Below, piece after piece: positions 1-9,193 of a DNA stretch of 64,000 nucleotides (positions within the stretch are counted from its first letter, which is position 1; each line of letters opens with the position of its first letter). A program made the translations under genes and the position numbers. The stretch comes from Bacteroidota bacterium. Its GTDB lineage: Bacteria; Bacteroidota; Bacteroidia; AKYH767-A; OLB10. Below the pieces are notes generated by a model. That model did no database searches, had not been told where the DNA came from, and saw nothing but the letters and a program-made list of their open reading frames with translations. Location: the NCBI GenBank assembly GCA_016714535.1, contig JADKDR010000002.1:248001-312000 (forward strand), read 5' to 3'.

Positions 1-1034
1 AACTCAAGGTACTTAGCAATAACAATCTGGACGAAGTAAAAGCACTGGTGGTTGATGGGGGCATACTCTCAAGTAAAAAAGGATTAAATCTTCCTAACAC
101 AAAAATTTCGCTTCCATCATTAACCCCTAAGGATAAAGAAGATCTGGAATTTGCACTGGACAATGATGTAGAATGGATAGGCCTTTCCTTTATCAGAAGT
201 GCGCGCGACTTAGAAGCATTAAAAAGTGTAATACGGTATAAGAATAAAACCAGCAAAACAATAGCCAAGATAGAAAAACCTGAAGCGGTTGCTGATATAG
301 ACCAGATAATAGCTGTAGCTGATGGTGTAATGGTAGCCCGTGGCGACCTTGGCGTTGAGATTCCGTTGGAAGAAGTGCCACTTATTCAAAAAATGATTGT
401 GCAAAAGTGCATAGAAGCGGGCAAGCCAGTAATTATAGCAACCCAAATGATGGAAAGCATGATAAGCAATCAGCGCCCAACCCGGGCCGAGGTAAACGAT
501 GTGGGCAACAGTGTGATTGATGGAGCCGATGCGGTTATGCTTAGTGCCGAAACATCGGTAGGCAGAGACCCTGTAAATGTGGTGCAGCACATGCTACGTA
601 TTATTATGACTGTGCAGAAAAACGAAGGAATTTATTACCACAACCACGCCCCCAACCGGGAGTCGCGCACTTTTATTAGCGACAGCACTACCTATAATGC
701 CTGTGTTATAGCACAACAATGCAATGCAAGCGCCATTGTAACCATGACCCACAGTGGCTATAGCGCGCAGCGCATAGCAGCCCAACGACCCAAAGCCAAC
801 ATCTATGTGTTTACTGACAATCATTTGCTTCTTACCCAATTCAGCCTTGTGTGGGGCATACAGGGCTTCTTTTACGATAAATACCACCACACCGATGAAA
901 ACATTACAGACATAAAAGAATTTATCGAAGAAAAAAAATATGTAAACAAGGGGGATATAGTCATACACATTTTCAGCACTCCGTTGCAAGCGCGCGGCCG
1001 TGCCAACACCATAAAGATTAATGCTATTGATTAA
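1..1034 (+). CDS. pyk: Pyruvate kinase, C-terminal part (5' end outside window)
   Basis: Catalyses phosphoenolpyruvate plus ADP to pyruvate plus ATP, the last step of glycolysis, in the cytoplasm. The frame is open from base 3, so about 343 residues are visible of the roughly 470-480 usual for the family; the GTG at 48 is internal and not the start. Visible family signatures are the AKIEKPEAV segment with the catalytic lysine, the MVARGDLGVEIP metal-binding strand, the ATQMMESMI and RPTRAEVNDV loop, and the ADAVMLSAETSVG segment. The C-terminal domain follows (TMTHSGYSAQRIAAQRP). It is transcribed towards rimP but a promoter lies between them. Identification is secure. Confidence 0.97.
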   Translation, partial: LKVLSNNNLDEVKALVVDGGILSSKKGLNLPNTKISLPSLTPKDKEDLEFALDNDVEWIGLSFIRSARDLEALKSVIRYKNKTSKTIAKIEKPEAVADIDQIIAVADGVMVARGDLGVEIPLEEVPLIQKMIVQKCIEAGKPVIIATQMMESMISNQRPTRAEVNDVGNSVIDGADAVMLSAETSVGRDPVNVVQHMLRIIMTVQKNEGIYYHNHAPNRESRTFISDSTTYNACVIAQQCNASAIVTMTHSGYSAQRIAAQRPKANIYVFTDNHLLLTQFSLVWGIQGFFYDKYHHTDENITDIKEFIEEKKYVNKGDIVIHIFSTPLQARGRANTIKINAID

Positions 1035-1066
1035 ATCCTGATTTTAAGACCTCCCGTAATTTTTTA

Positions 1067-1097
1067 TTTCCGTTTTTAAAATAAATCATTACATTTG
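1067..1097 (+). promoter_or_regulatory. Probable promoter of the rimP-nusA-infB operon
   Basis: TACATTTG at 1090-1097 matches the Bacteroidota -7 box TAnnTTTG exactly. Nineteen bases upstream, at 1067-1070, is TTTC, one base from the TTTG -33 box. Initiation would be expected a few bases after 1100, ahead of the hairpin at 1120. The assignment rests on motif and position only. Confidence 0.55.
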
Positions 1098-1119
1098 CAC
1101 CACGATAATGAAAGGATAA

Positions 1120-1142
1120 GGGGAACGAAAGTCCCCTTTTTT
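1120..1142 (+). terminator. Hairpin plus T-run in the rimP leader (possible attenuator)
   Basis: GGGGA (1120-1124) pairs with TCCCC (1132-1136) around the loop ACGAAAG and is followed directly by six T. It lies downstream of the predicted promoter and ends only 7 bases before the rimP ATG, so it has the form of an intrinsic terminator inside the operon leader. Control of operon read-through (attenuation) is an inference. Alternatively it ends residual pyk transcripts. Confidence 0.6.
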
Positions 1143-1149
1143 GTTAGCT

Positions 1150-1605
1150 ATGAATGTGAACGATATAAGCAGCCGGGTGGCATCATTATTAAAAGATGAT
1201 CAGTTTTTAGTAGAGGTAAAAATGAGCCTCGGCAAAGTAGCTGTAAGCATAGATAAACCTGCCGGTATTACCATCGAAGAATGCAGCGCCCTAAGCAGGG
1301 CATTGTACGATCAAATGGAAGCCGTGGGGCTAACCCTTACGCACGAACTGGAAGTAGGTTCTCCGGGCATGGATACCCCATTAAAGGTACCTGCGCAATA
1401 CTTGCGAAGAATAAATCGCGAAGTGCGTGTATTAGATGCCGATGGAAAAGAATACCGGGGCATACTCAAAAGCGCTAATAATCAAGGATTCAGTGTTGAA
1501 GTACAAAGAAAGGTAAAAGAGCAAAACAAAAAAATTACCTTAACCGAAGTTGTCAATTTTGAATACGAAAAGATAAAAGAAACTAAACTGATATTGAATT
1601 TTTAA
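1150..1605 (+). CDS. rimP: Ribosome maturation factor RimP
   Basis: Assists maturation of the 30S ribosomal subunit. The 151-residue product has the normal family length. The N-terminal alpha/beta domain includes the GITIEECSALSRAL segment and the characteristic LEVGSPGMDTPLK stretch; a C-terminal SH3-like domain follows (VRVLDADGKEYRGIL). ATG 1150 is preferred over the TTG at 1141, because the TTG lies inside the T-run of the leader hairpin and the ATG gives the normal N-terminus. First gene of the rimP-nusA-infB order that is conserved across bacteria; nusA starts 54 bases downstream. Confidence 0.95.
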   Translation: MNVNDISSRVASLLKDDQFLVEVKMSLGKVAVSIDKPAGITIEECSALSRALYDQMEAVGLTLTHELEVGSPGMDTPLKVPAQYLRRINREVRVLDADGKEYRGILKSANNQGFSVEVQRKVKEQNKKITLTEVVNFEYEKIKETKLILNF

Positions 1606-1659
1606 AAAAAACAAAACGCAGGATAACCTTACCAATGCCTGCATAAAAAAGAAACAGCA

Positions 1660-2910
1660 ATGGACCACAAGATTTTAATTGAATCGTTTGCCGAGTTTAA
1701 AGAGTTTAAAAACATTGATCGTGCTACCATGATGAACATTTTGAAAGAAGTGTTTTCAGCCATGATACGCAAGAAATATAACTCAGACGAAAATTTTGAC
1801 ATCATTGTAAACCCCGATAAAGGTGACCTTGAGATATATTGGAATCGCGAAGTAGTAGATGATGAATTTGCCGAAGACAGTTTTGACTATGATGAAAATA
1901 AACACATCAGTCTGATAGAGGCCAAAAAAGTGGACGATGACTTTGAACTTGGCGATACAGTAACTACAGAGGTAACACTCGACTCGTTTGGGCGCAGGTC
2001 AGTGCTTAATGCACGCCAAAATCTTAAAAGCCGAATTCTGGATCTTGAAAAGGAAACCATCTACCAAAAGTACAAAGACCGAGTGGGCGATATTATTATT
2101 GGAGAAGTATATCAGATTTGGAAAAAAGAAATTTTGCTTAAAGATGATGAAGGCAATGAATTAATACTTCCAAAAGGAGAACAAATACCAACCGATTTTT
2201 ATAAAAAAGGAGACAATGTACGAGCAGTTATTTTACGCGTTGAAATGACAAGTGGCACACCAAAAATTATTTTAAGTCGCACCGCTCCTGAATTTCTTGA
2301 GCGTTTGTTCGAGTTAGAAGTTCCCGAAGTAGGCGATGGATTAATTACCATAAAGAAAATTGTACGTGAACCGGGAGAGCGCGCCAAAGTTGCTGTTGAA
2401 TCCTATGACGACCGCATTGATCCGGTAGGAGCCTGTGTTGGTATGAAAGGATCACGCATACATGGAATAGTGCGTGAGTTGCGAAATGAAAACATTGATG
2501 TAATCAATTTTACCAACAACATTAATCTACTTATATCTCGAGCCCTAAGCCCGGCAAAAATTTCAGAAATTAAACTTGACGAAAATTCGAAACGGGCTTC
2601 GGTATTTATGAAACCCGATCAGGTAAGCCTTGCTATAGGCAAAGGCGGCCATAACATACGCCTGGCAGGAAAACTTACCGGTTACGAAATTGATGTGTAT
2701 CGCGAAGGCGAAGACGAATCCGAAGATGTAGATTTAGATGAATTTACAGATGAAATAGATCAATGGATACTTGAAGAATTTAAAAAGATTGGTTGCGATA
2801 CCGCAAAAAATGTACTGTCATTGTCCTTTGATGATTTAGTAAAGCGCACTGATTTGGAAGAAGAAACTATCCGCGAGGTAGTAAAAATATTAAGATCTGA
2901 ATTTGAATAA
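1660..2910 (+). CDS. nusA: Transcription termination/antitermination factor NusA
   Basis: RNA polymerase-bound factor that modulates pausing, termination and antitermination. The 416 residues contain the N-terminal polymerase-binding domain (about 1-125), an S1 RNA-binding domain starting near the GDIIIGEVYQIWKK strand (about 135-200), and two KH domains with the VGACVGMKGSRIHGIV and SLAIGKGGHNIRLA GxxG loops (about 225-350). One acidic C-terminal helical unit follows. E. coli NusA is about 495 residues because of two C-terminal repeats; the shorter form is usual in this phylum. Lies between rimP and infB in the same direction and is probably co-transcribed. Confidence 0.97.
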   Translation: MDHKILIESFAEFKEFKNIDRATMMNILKEVFSAMIRKKYNSDENFDIIVNPDKGDLEIYWNREVVDDEFAEDSFDYDENKHISLIEAKKVDDDFELGDTVTTEVTLDSFGRRSVLNARQNLKSRILDLEKETIYQKYKDRVGDIIIGEVYQIWKKEILLKDDEGNELILPKGEQIPTDFYKKGDNVRAVILRVEMTSGTPKIILSRTAPEFLERLFELEVPEVGDGLITIKKIVREPGERAKVAVESYDDRIDPVGACVGMKGSRIHGIVRELRNENIDVINFTNNINLLISRALSPAKISEIKLDENSKRASVFMKPDQVSLAIGKGGHNIRLAGKLTGYEIDVYREGEDESEDVDLDEFTDEIDQWILEEFKKIGCDTAKNVLSLSFDDLVKRTDLEEETIREVVKILRSEFE

Positions 2911-2961
2911 AAGGAAGATTCATTTTCAGGAAAAAAGAAGTCATACCACTAAAACATATTA

Positions 2962-3606
2962 ATGTCGGAAGAAAAAAGCATACGATTTAGCCAGGCACTG
3001 AAAGAGTTCAACATTGCCAAAGATCATGCAATAGAAATATTGAGCAGAATAGGCTTTGTATTGGACAAAGGCCCCAATACCAAACTGAGTGCTGATGCCT
3101 ATCAGTTGCTCGAAAAAGAATTTGCGGGCGACCGCAAAGTACGGGAGGCGGCCGACAACCTTGCTAAAGATAAGGGTCGCAGAGAAAATGTTGTAATCGA
3201 CATTAAGTCGAAAGCTAGCGGCACAGGTCAGCGTCAGGAATCAGACGAAGGTGATGAACTGGACCTTAAGGATATGCTTGATAAGATTAAAGAAGATAGT
3301 GTAAAGACTCCAGGTAAAAATGTTATAAATACAAAAGAGGAAACACCCAAGGAAGAGCCAGTAGCCGTGGTGCCGGAAGCACCGGCCGAAAAAGAAGTCG
3401 TGCAGGAATTGGAAGTTGTAAAGGCCAAGATTACCAAGAAAGCGCCCAAGGTGCTTGATAAAATTGACTTGGATGAGGTAACACCTTCAAAGAAAAAATC
3501 TACGGGCACCAAAGCAGAAGAGACCGCAGAAGCAAAAAAAGAAACCAAAGGCAAGAGTACAAAGAAAACAGAAACCAAAGTTGAATACCCAGTGAGCCTG
3601 CAGTAG
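2962..3606 (+). CDS. infB: Translation initiation factor IF-2, N-terminal part (separated by frameshift)
   Basis: This is the 5' portion of infB. Residues 1-50 form an IF2_N-type helical domain (IRFSQALKEFNIAKDHAIEI), followed by a long Lys/Glu/Ala/Pro-rich linker typical of Bacteroidota IF-2. The frame runs into a TAG at 3604 after an out-of-character tail (PVSLQ), while the adjacent frame continues the same linker composition (PSEPAVADKAV) directly into the next ORF. Adding one base in the C run at 3588-3590 would restore one protein of about 989 residues. A sequencing error is the simplest explanation, as IF-2 is essential. Starts 51 bases after nusA. Confidence 0.9.
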   Translation: MSEEKSIRFSQALKEFNIAKDHAIEILSRIGFVLDKGPNTKLSADAYQLLEKEFAGDRKVREAADNLAKDKGRRENVVIDIKSKASGTGQRQESDEGDELDLKDMLDKIKEDSVKTPGKNVINTKEETPKEEPVAVVPEAPAEKEVVQELEVVKAKITKKAPKVLDKIDLDEVTPSKKKSTGTKAEETAEAKKETKGKSTKKTETKVEYPVSLQ

Positions 3607-3617
3607 CTGATAAGGCT

Positions 3618-5927
3618 GTGGTTGAAGAAGTAATAACACCTGCAGCCCCACCTCCACCGGCAATAATTATTGAGGAAAAGAAAGAGCCGGATGTTATTCG
3701 TGCTACCGACCGTGTAGAAAAATCACTCGGGCCAAACGTTATCAGTAGAATCACTCCGGAAGAACTGGCAAAAATAAACGCCAAGCCTATTGGCAACGTT
3801 CCTCCCAAAAAATTAGATGACAAAGGATTAAAGAAAAAAAGAAAACGTACCGGTCGCGAAGCTTCGTCCAGCGATACTACGTTTGACAAATACCGCAATA
3901 GCGACCAAAGGCCTGCTGGCACAGGAACCGGCCCTACAGGCGGAACCGGCCCAAGACCTCCATTTAATAAGCCACATCCAGGTGGGGGTGCCAAAGGAAG
4001 ATTTGATAAAAATCGTAAGCCAGAAACTGAGAAGAAAGAAATTACCTCGCAAGAAATTTCGGAACAGCTAAAGCGCGTGCAACAAGCCATGCGTGGCAAG
4101 CAAAGTGGTGCCGACAAACGCAGACGTGAAGAAAAAGAACGCGTAAGGGCACAACAATCGGAAGAGGTTGTTATAGACAAGAAAATTCAGGTAACCGAAT
4201 TTGTAAGTGCCGATAACCTTGCAAAAATGATGGATGTTTCTGTTACCAAAATTATTTCTGCGTGTATGAGCCTTGGTATGTTTGTGTCTATTAACCAACG
4301 CCTCGATGCCGAAACTATTACCGTAGTTGCCGGAGAGTTTGGCTATGAAGTAGAATTTGTTTCTGCCGAAGTTCAGGAAGCCATTAAAGAAAAAGAAGAT
4401 TCTGCTGAAGATTTAATATCACGCGCACCTATAGTAACCGTTATGGGACACGTAGATCATGGTAAAACAAGTTTACTTGACCACGTGCGAAGTGCCAATG
4501 TTATAGCAGGTGAAGCAGGAGGAATTACACAGCACATAGGAGCATATGAAGTAACATTAGAGAGCGGCAAGAAAATTTGTTTTCTTGATACTCCCGGCCA
4601 CGAAGCTTTTACAGCCATGCGTGCACGTGGAGCAAAAGTAACCGATGTGGCAATTATTGTAATCGCAGCTGATGATAGTGTAATGCCTCAAACCATAGAA
4701 GCCATTAACCATGCCTCTGCTGCAGGTGTTCCCATTGTATTTGCCATCAATAAGATTGATAAGCCCGGAGCTAATTCAACCAAGATATACGAACAACTAT
4801 CTGCCATGAATTACCTTGTTGAAGAATGGGGAGGCAAATTTCAAAGCCAGGAAATTTCGGCAAAGAAAGGCTTGAATATAGAAAAGCTGTTGGATAAGGT
4901 ATTGCTTGAAGCGGAGATGCTTGAATTAAAAGCAAATCCAAATCGTAATGCAAAAGGAACCGTAATTGAAGCAACTCTTGACAAAGGACGCGGATATGTT
5001 GCGACCATGTTAGTACAAACCGGCACCATGCAAATTGGTGATGTAGTATTAGCAGGATGTCACAGTGGTCGTATAAAAGCGATGTATGACGAACGTGGGC
5101 ATCGTTTAAAAAGTGCAGGCCCATCTACTCCGGTAATGTTGCTTGGTCTTAGTGGTGCGCCACAAGCAGGCGATCAATTTAACGTCATGGATGATGAACG
5201 CGAAGCACGTGAAATTGCCAATCGCAGAGCACAATTACAACGCGAACAAGGTATTCGTTCTCATAAACATATTACTCTTGACGAAATTGGAAGACGTCTT
5301 GCAATAGGTAACTTTAAAGAATTAAATCTGATTGTTAAAGGAGATGTGGATGGATCGGTAGAAGCTCTAAGCGATTCGTTATTGAAACTAAGCACCGGAG
5401 AGATTCAGGTAAATGTGATACATAAGTCAGTAGGACAAATCTCCGAATCAGATGTATTACTAGCCTCCGCATCCGAAGCAATTATTGTTGGTTTCCAGGT
5501 ACGCCCAAGTCCGGCCGCGCGCAAGCTTGCCGAAACGGAAGAAATAGACATTCGCTTATACAGCGTTATTTATGATGCCATCAATGAAGTAAAAGCCGCT
5601 ATGGAAGGCTTATTGGCACCTGAATACGAAGAAAAGATTATCTGCAATATTGAAATTCGCGAAACATTTAAGATTCCGAAAGTTGGAACCATTGCAGGAT
5701 GTATGGTACTTGATGGAAAAATAACGCGAAATACTAAAGTCAGAATAATTCGCGATGGTATTGTAGTATTTACAGGCGAACTGGCATCGCTTAAGCGTTT
5801 CAAAGATGATGTTAAGGAAGTTTCATCAGGCTATGAATGCGGTTTAAATATTGCGAACTTTAACGATATCAAAGTTGGTGACATTGTAGAAGGTTATGAA
5901 AGTGTTGCAGTAAAACGCACCTTGTAA
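3618..5927 (+). CDS. infB: Translation initiation factor IF-2, GTPase and C-terminal domains
   Basis: IF-2 delivers fMet-tRNA to the 30S subunit and promotes subunit joining with GTP hydrolysis. The true start is ATG 2962; GTG 3618 is only the first possible start of this frame, which is open back to 3585. After the linker come a second IF2_N domain (about residues 185-245), the GTPase domain with G1 GHVDHGKT at 277-284, G3 DTPGH at 324-328 and G4 NKID at 378-381, then domains II, III and IV, the last being the fMet-tRNA binding barrel (IPKVGTIAGCMVLDGKI). All catalytic motifs are intact, so apart from the single-base shift the gene looks functional. A strong terminator follows. Confidence 0.95.
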   Translation: MVEEVITPAAPPPPAIIIEEKKEPDVIRATDRVEKSLGPNVISRITPEELAKINAKPIGNVPPKKLDDKGLKKKRKRTGREASSSDTTFDKYRNSDQRPAGTGTGPTGGTGPRPPFNKPHPGGGAKGRFDKNRKPETEKKEITSQEISEQLKRVQQAMRGKQSGADKRRREEKERVRAQQSEEVVIDKKIQVTEFVSADNLAKMMDVSVTKIISACMSLGMFVSINQRLDAETITVVAGEFGYEVEFVSAEVQEAIKEKEDSAEDLISRAPIVTVMGHVDHGKTSLLDHVRSANVIAGEAGGITQHIGAYEVTLESGKKICFLDTPGHEAFTAMRARGAKVTDVAIIVIAADDSVMPQTIEAINHASAAGVPIVFAINKIDKPGANSTKIYEQLSAMNYLVEEWGGKFQSQEISAKKGLNIEKLLDKVLLEAEMLELKANPNRNAKGTVIEATLDKGRGYVATMLVQTGTMQIGDVVLAGCHSGRIKAMYDERGHRLKSAGPSTPVMLLGLSGAPQAGDQFNVMDDEREAREIANRRAQLQREQGIRSHKHITLDEIGRRLAIGNFKELNLIVKGDVDGSVEALSDSLLKLSTGEIQVNVIHKSVGQISESDVLLASASEAIIVGFQVRPSPAARKLAETEEIDIRLYSVIYDAINEVKAAMEGLLAPEYEEKIICNIEIRETFKIPKVGTIAGCMVLDGKITRNTKVRIIRDGIVVFTGELASLKRFKDDVKEVSSGYECGLNIANFNDIKVGDIVEGYESVAVKRTL

Positions 5928-5951
5928 CCAAGCATATATACGAAGTATAAA

Positions 5952-5980
5952 GCCGGAGTTTGTAACTCCGGCTTTTTTTT
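5952..5980 (+). terminator. Intrinsic terminator of the rimP-nusA-infB operon
   Basis: A perfect 9-bp stem, GCCGGAGTT (5952-5960) with AACTCCGGC (5964-5972), a 3-base loop and eight T. It begins 25 bases after the infB stop. Confidence 0.93.
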
Positions 5981-6137
5981 GTTGCCTTAAAACAACCAAT
6001 TTGTTAAATTTAAAAAGTATGAGAAAGCATTCAAAAATATATGTAACTTCCATCCGTTTATATTAACATAGCCTTGTTAGTTAAGGGCATCAAGTAGTGC
6101 AAACATAAGCTGATATATAGTCTATTATTGCATACCA

Positions 6138-8063
6138 ATGAAGATGACAAAGAACATATCACCAATCTATACCATGCAGATATTTGCATGGCTAATGTTG
6201 TTTTGCCTAAACCTAAATGCGCAAGTAGAAGTACCCCAAGAAGGTAACGATTGTGAAGACGAACCCGAATTCATTGCCTTAGACGACACCACCCTCTCTC
6301 TCGTACGCGAGGCTTCTGACTACGATTCAAGTTTTATATATACCATTAACGACTCGCTGGTAAAAGACGAAAATCTTATTAGAGCAGGTTTACTGTATGA
6401 CCTTGAATCAAACACCATTGTTTGGGAGAAGGAAATGAATACAGCCTACCCAATTGCTTCTGTAACTAAAATTATGGTAGCATTAATTATCATAGAGGAT
6501 ATTGAAGCAGGTCGTTTAAAATGGACCGATAAAATTACTACCACACACTACAAGTACGTAGGAAAAAGGAAACGCAAACGTAAAGTATACTTTCACAACA
6601 CCTACTCGCTGCGCGATATGCTAAAGATGGTAATGATAGAAAGTAATAACTATGCTGCTGAGTTAGTTGCTACACATGCAGGTAATGGCAGTATGTATAA
6701 CTTTATTAAACGGATGAATACCAAAGCTGCTGAGTTGGGTATGTTAAATACTCAATACTCCAACCCTTCGGGTTTGCCCGCACGTACAGCTGATAAAGAT
6801 AATCATGCTTCACCTCACGACTTATTACTTCTTGCTAAAGTTGCTTTAAAAAACAAAGCCCTGATGGAGATTGCAAATATGGGCTATGCCGAAGTATACA
6901 ACGGACGTAACCATTATTGCATACGCAATCACAATGGACTTACTCGTGATTTTGTTAACGAGGTAGATGGTATTAAAACCGGATTTACCACCCGTGCAGG
7001 ATTTTGTCTTGTTAGTAGTATGCGTAGATATAACCATCGACTTATAGCCATCGTACTTGGTGCACACAGTTCATATAGTCGTAATGCTTTTATCGCCAAT
7101 ATGGCAAGCAACTATTACGAATCAATTAAACTGGGGCCTCTCGGAATTAAATTAAATGACAGTTGCCTGGCTGCAGTAAAGCCAAATTTAAATAATGCTG
7201 ATTTTAATTACCCTTCTATTCGAATTAACCCTTACTATATGCCACAGTCAGCTCCTATAGACAACACACTGGTAACTTTTAAAACCGTTTATGTGCAGGC
7301 CAAGAAATACCATAAAGTAAAATATGGTGAAACGTTAAGTGGCATTGCCGACAAGTATAATGTTGGCATGTCGCAACTCAAGAGCTGGAATAAACTTCGC
7401 TCAACTAATATTCGTTCAGGGCAACGATTAGCAATAGTTACTACGATTAAGAAGCAAATTCCGGTAGCCTCACAAGACATGAGCAATTCAACTGCCGGTG
7501 TTGTTAACGACACTGAGCCTAATGACAATAATGAAAATACACTAACAGGGACCAATGTGGCCAAGCATACGAAGACTGCTGTTGAATCAAAGGTCGTAGG
7601 AAGTGTAAAAGGCCCAAAAGAGGATTCTAATTCAGTTCTAAAAACAGGTGCTATTGCTACTGAAAAAAAATATTCGGTTAAACCCAAAGATGGCCTTTTT
7701 GCAATTGCCAAAAAGTATAACTGTACCGTTACACAACTTAAAGAATGGAACAACCTGAAGTCGGAGAATATTGAGGTTGGGCAAGTACTGGTTGTAGCCC
7801 CGGGTAACAATACCAACGATAATCTTGCATCAAATTCTTTGGGCGACACGACTAACACTAAAATTACAGCAGAAAAAAAACTGACAAATACAAAGTCGCA
7901 AAAAATTAAATTCGTTTATCATACTGTACAACCAGGAGATACCCTTTGGACAATTGCTCAAAAATATGCCGGTGTAACCGTATCAGAAATAAAAAAATTA
8001 AACGGAATAAGAAATCACAAATCGCTATTACCGGGTACTAAAGTAAAAGTTCCACTTACGTAA
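6138..8063 (+). CDS. D-alanyl-D-alanine carboxypeptidase (S11 family) with three LysM domains
   Basis: Penicillin-binding-protein-type serine peptidase that trims or hydrolyses peptidoglycan stem peptides in the periplasm. The three family motifs are present: SxxK as S108-V-T-K111, SxN as S169-N-N171, and KTG at 280-282. A signal peptide ends near residue 28 (LNLNAQ). The C-terminal half carries three LysM peptidoglycan-binding repeats near residues 390, 510 and 595, separated by Ser/Thr/Asn-rich linkers; the last has the classical VQPGDTLWTIAQKY form. At 641 residues it is much longer than a plain DacA, because of the LysM tail. The lytic transglycosylase at 37260 has a very similar tail. 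The DUF4468 gene follows after 15 bases and may be co-transcribed. Confidence 0.93.
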   Translation: MKMTKNISPIYTMQIFAWLMLFCLNLNAQVEVPQEGNDCEDEPEFIALDDTTLSLVREASDYDSSFIYTINDSLVKDENLIRAGLLYDLESNTIVWEKEMNTAYPIASVTKIMVALIIIEDIEAGRLKWTDKITTTHYKYVGKRKRKRKVYFHNTYSLRDMLKMVMIESNNYAAELVATHAGNGSMYNFIKRMNTKAAELGMLNTQYSNPSGLPARTADKDNHASPHDLLLLAKVALKNKALMEIANMGYAEVYNGRNHYCIRNHNGLTRDFVNEVDGIKTGFTTRAGFCLVSSMRRYNHRLIAIVLGAHSSYSRNAFIANMASNYYESIKLGPLGIKLNDSCLAAVKPNLNNADFNYPSIRINPYYMPQSAPIDNTLVTFKTVYVQAKKYHKVKYGETLSGIADKYNVGMSQLKSWNKLRSTNIRSGQRLAIVTTIKKQIPVASQDMSNSTAGVVNDTEPNDNNENTLTGTNVAKHTKTAVESKVVGSVKGPKEDSNSVLKTGAIATEKKYSVKPKDGLFAIAKKYNCTVTQLKEWNNLKSENIEVGQVLVVAPGNNTNDNLASNSLGDTTNTKITAEKKLTNTKSQKIKFVYHTVQPGDTLWTIAQKYAGVTVSEIKKLNGIRNHKSLLPGTKVKVPLT

Positions 8064-8078
8064 ATAATTATTATCCAA

Positions 8079-8636
8079 ATGAACAGATTGCTTATAATTA
8101 TATTGTTGACATTCGTATGCATGCAGGTAAATGCGCAAAGCAAACCAGAAACAGAGATGCCGATAGATGAGACAACCAAATTGGTTACCTACACCAATGT
8201 GATTGAGATGCCTGATAATGATAAAGGAAAAGTTTATGACAAAGCCTTGGCCTGGGCTAATGCATTTTATAAAAACCCTACAGATGTAATCAGAGATAAA
8301 GATGTGGCTAGTGGCATCATCATTTGTAAAGCGCGGTTCAAAATTATGAATGTGCCTAAAAAACGTAGTGACATAACAACCGATGCAGGCATGGTACAAT
8401 ATACTTTAAAGATTGAAATGAAAGACAATCGATATAAGTACACACTAACCGACATTAATTGGAAACAGGTTTCTTACTATGCCATTGAGCGCTGGATGGA
8501 TACACGCGCACCAGGGTATAGTGATAGCTATGCCGACTACTTAAATCAAACCAATCAGGAGTGTAAAAAAATTATTGCTGATTTGGTTTCTACGATGGTC
8601 AAAAAAGATGCAGCCAAATCAACTAATGATTGGTAA
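8079..8636 (+). CDS. Secreted DUF4468-type protein
   Basis: A 185-residue protein with an N-terminal signal peptide (LLIIILLTFVCMQVNAQ). Residues about 35-125 fit the DUF4468 pattern seen in Bacteroidota: a short strand (VIEMPDNDKGKVYDKALAWA), a variable strand, then YTLKIEMKDNRYKYTLTDI. The fold has been described as TBP-like; no biochemical function is known. It lies 15 bases after the LysM carboxypeptidase and may share its transcript. Function in the envelope is only inferred from the signal peptide. Confidence 0.8.
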   Translation: MNRLLIIILLTFVCMQVNAQSKPETEMPIDETTKLVTYTNVIEMPDNDKGKVYDKALAWANAFYKNPTDVIRDKDVASGIIICKARFKIMNVPKKRSDITTDAGMVQYTLKIEMKDNRYKYTLTDINWKQVSYYAIERWMDTRAPGYSDSYADYLNQTNQECKKIIADLVSTMVKKDAAKSTNDW

Positions 8637-9135
8637 AAATTTGAAAATACTACTTACATTGTTTAAACTCAATTACTACAAAAACCTTTTTAATATATAT
8701 TTTTAAAACACTATCAGTTTTACAACACTACGCAAAGTGTGCGCACATTGCTCAGGCTATATTTTTCAGGCTCACAAAATAAATCAAAACCACACAAATT
8801 GTAGTTATAAAATTACCATAAGCTTAGCAAAATTTTGATCTTGAAAAAATAACTTGCATTAGAAATTGAAATCCATTTTGGGATATGCTATCTTCGGTAA
8901 CATTTTTCTTACAAAACTCGTAACCATGTCAAAACAATGTTTATTATTGTGTTGAATTTTACAAGATGGATAATTTTTGACTGCCACACATGAGAATAAA
9001 GACAAGCAACACTTACATCAGATTAGCCTAGAGAAAATAGTTTACCGGCCGCAGCCAAAGATTATTTGTACTGAATCTCAAATTTGATTTTTATAATCTA
9101 ATTATATTTTAGTCTAACAATTTAATACTCTTAAA
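8637..9135. other. Intergenic region, no gene seen
   Basis: About 500 AT-rich bases without a convincing ORF or RNA gene. It contains a 10-base palindrome TGTGCGCACA at 8738-8747, and the candidate promoter at 9083-9110 in its last part. Confidence 0.7.
9083..9110 (+). promoter_or_regulatory. Candidate promoter of the three-gene T9SS cargo cluster
   Basis: TTTG at 9083-9086 and TATATTTT at 9103-9110 resemble the Bacteroidota -33 and -7 boxes, with 16 bases between them instead of 19. An ATGAAAAAG in an A-rich context follows at 9136, as would be expected for the original start of the downstream gene. Confidence 0.35.
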
Positions 9136-9193
9136 ATGAAAAAGCCTGAAACTGTTTTAAATTCTGCCGCATTGTTTTTTTGTGTGAAGAATA

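Noticed and set aside
3580..3618. Programmed ribosomal frameshift in infB
   Set aside because: No slippery heptamer with a following structure was recognised; a missing C in a C run is simpler.
3234..4180. Long minus-strand ORFs (114 and 226 codons) opposite the infB linker
   Set aside because: Shadows of the Lys/Glu-rich infB coding strand; composition is Ser/Leu/Phe-biased and no family resemblance.
8738..8747. TGTGCGCACA palindrome as an operator
   Set aside because: It lies alone in a gap 400 bases from the next gene, with no second copy or regulator nearby.
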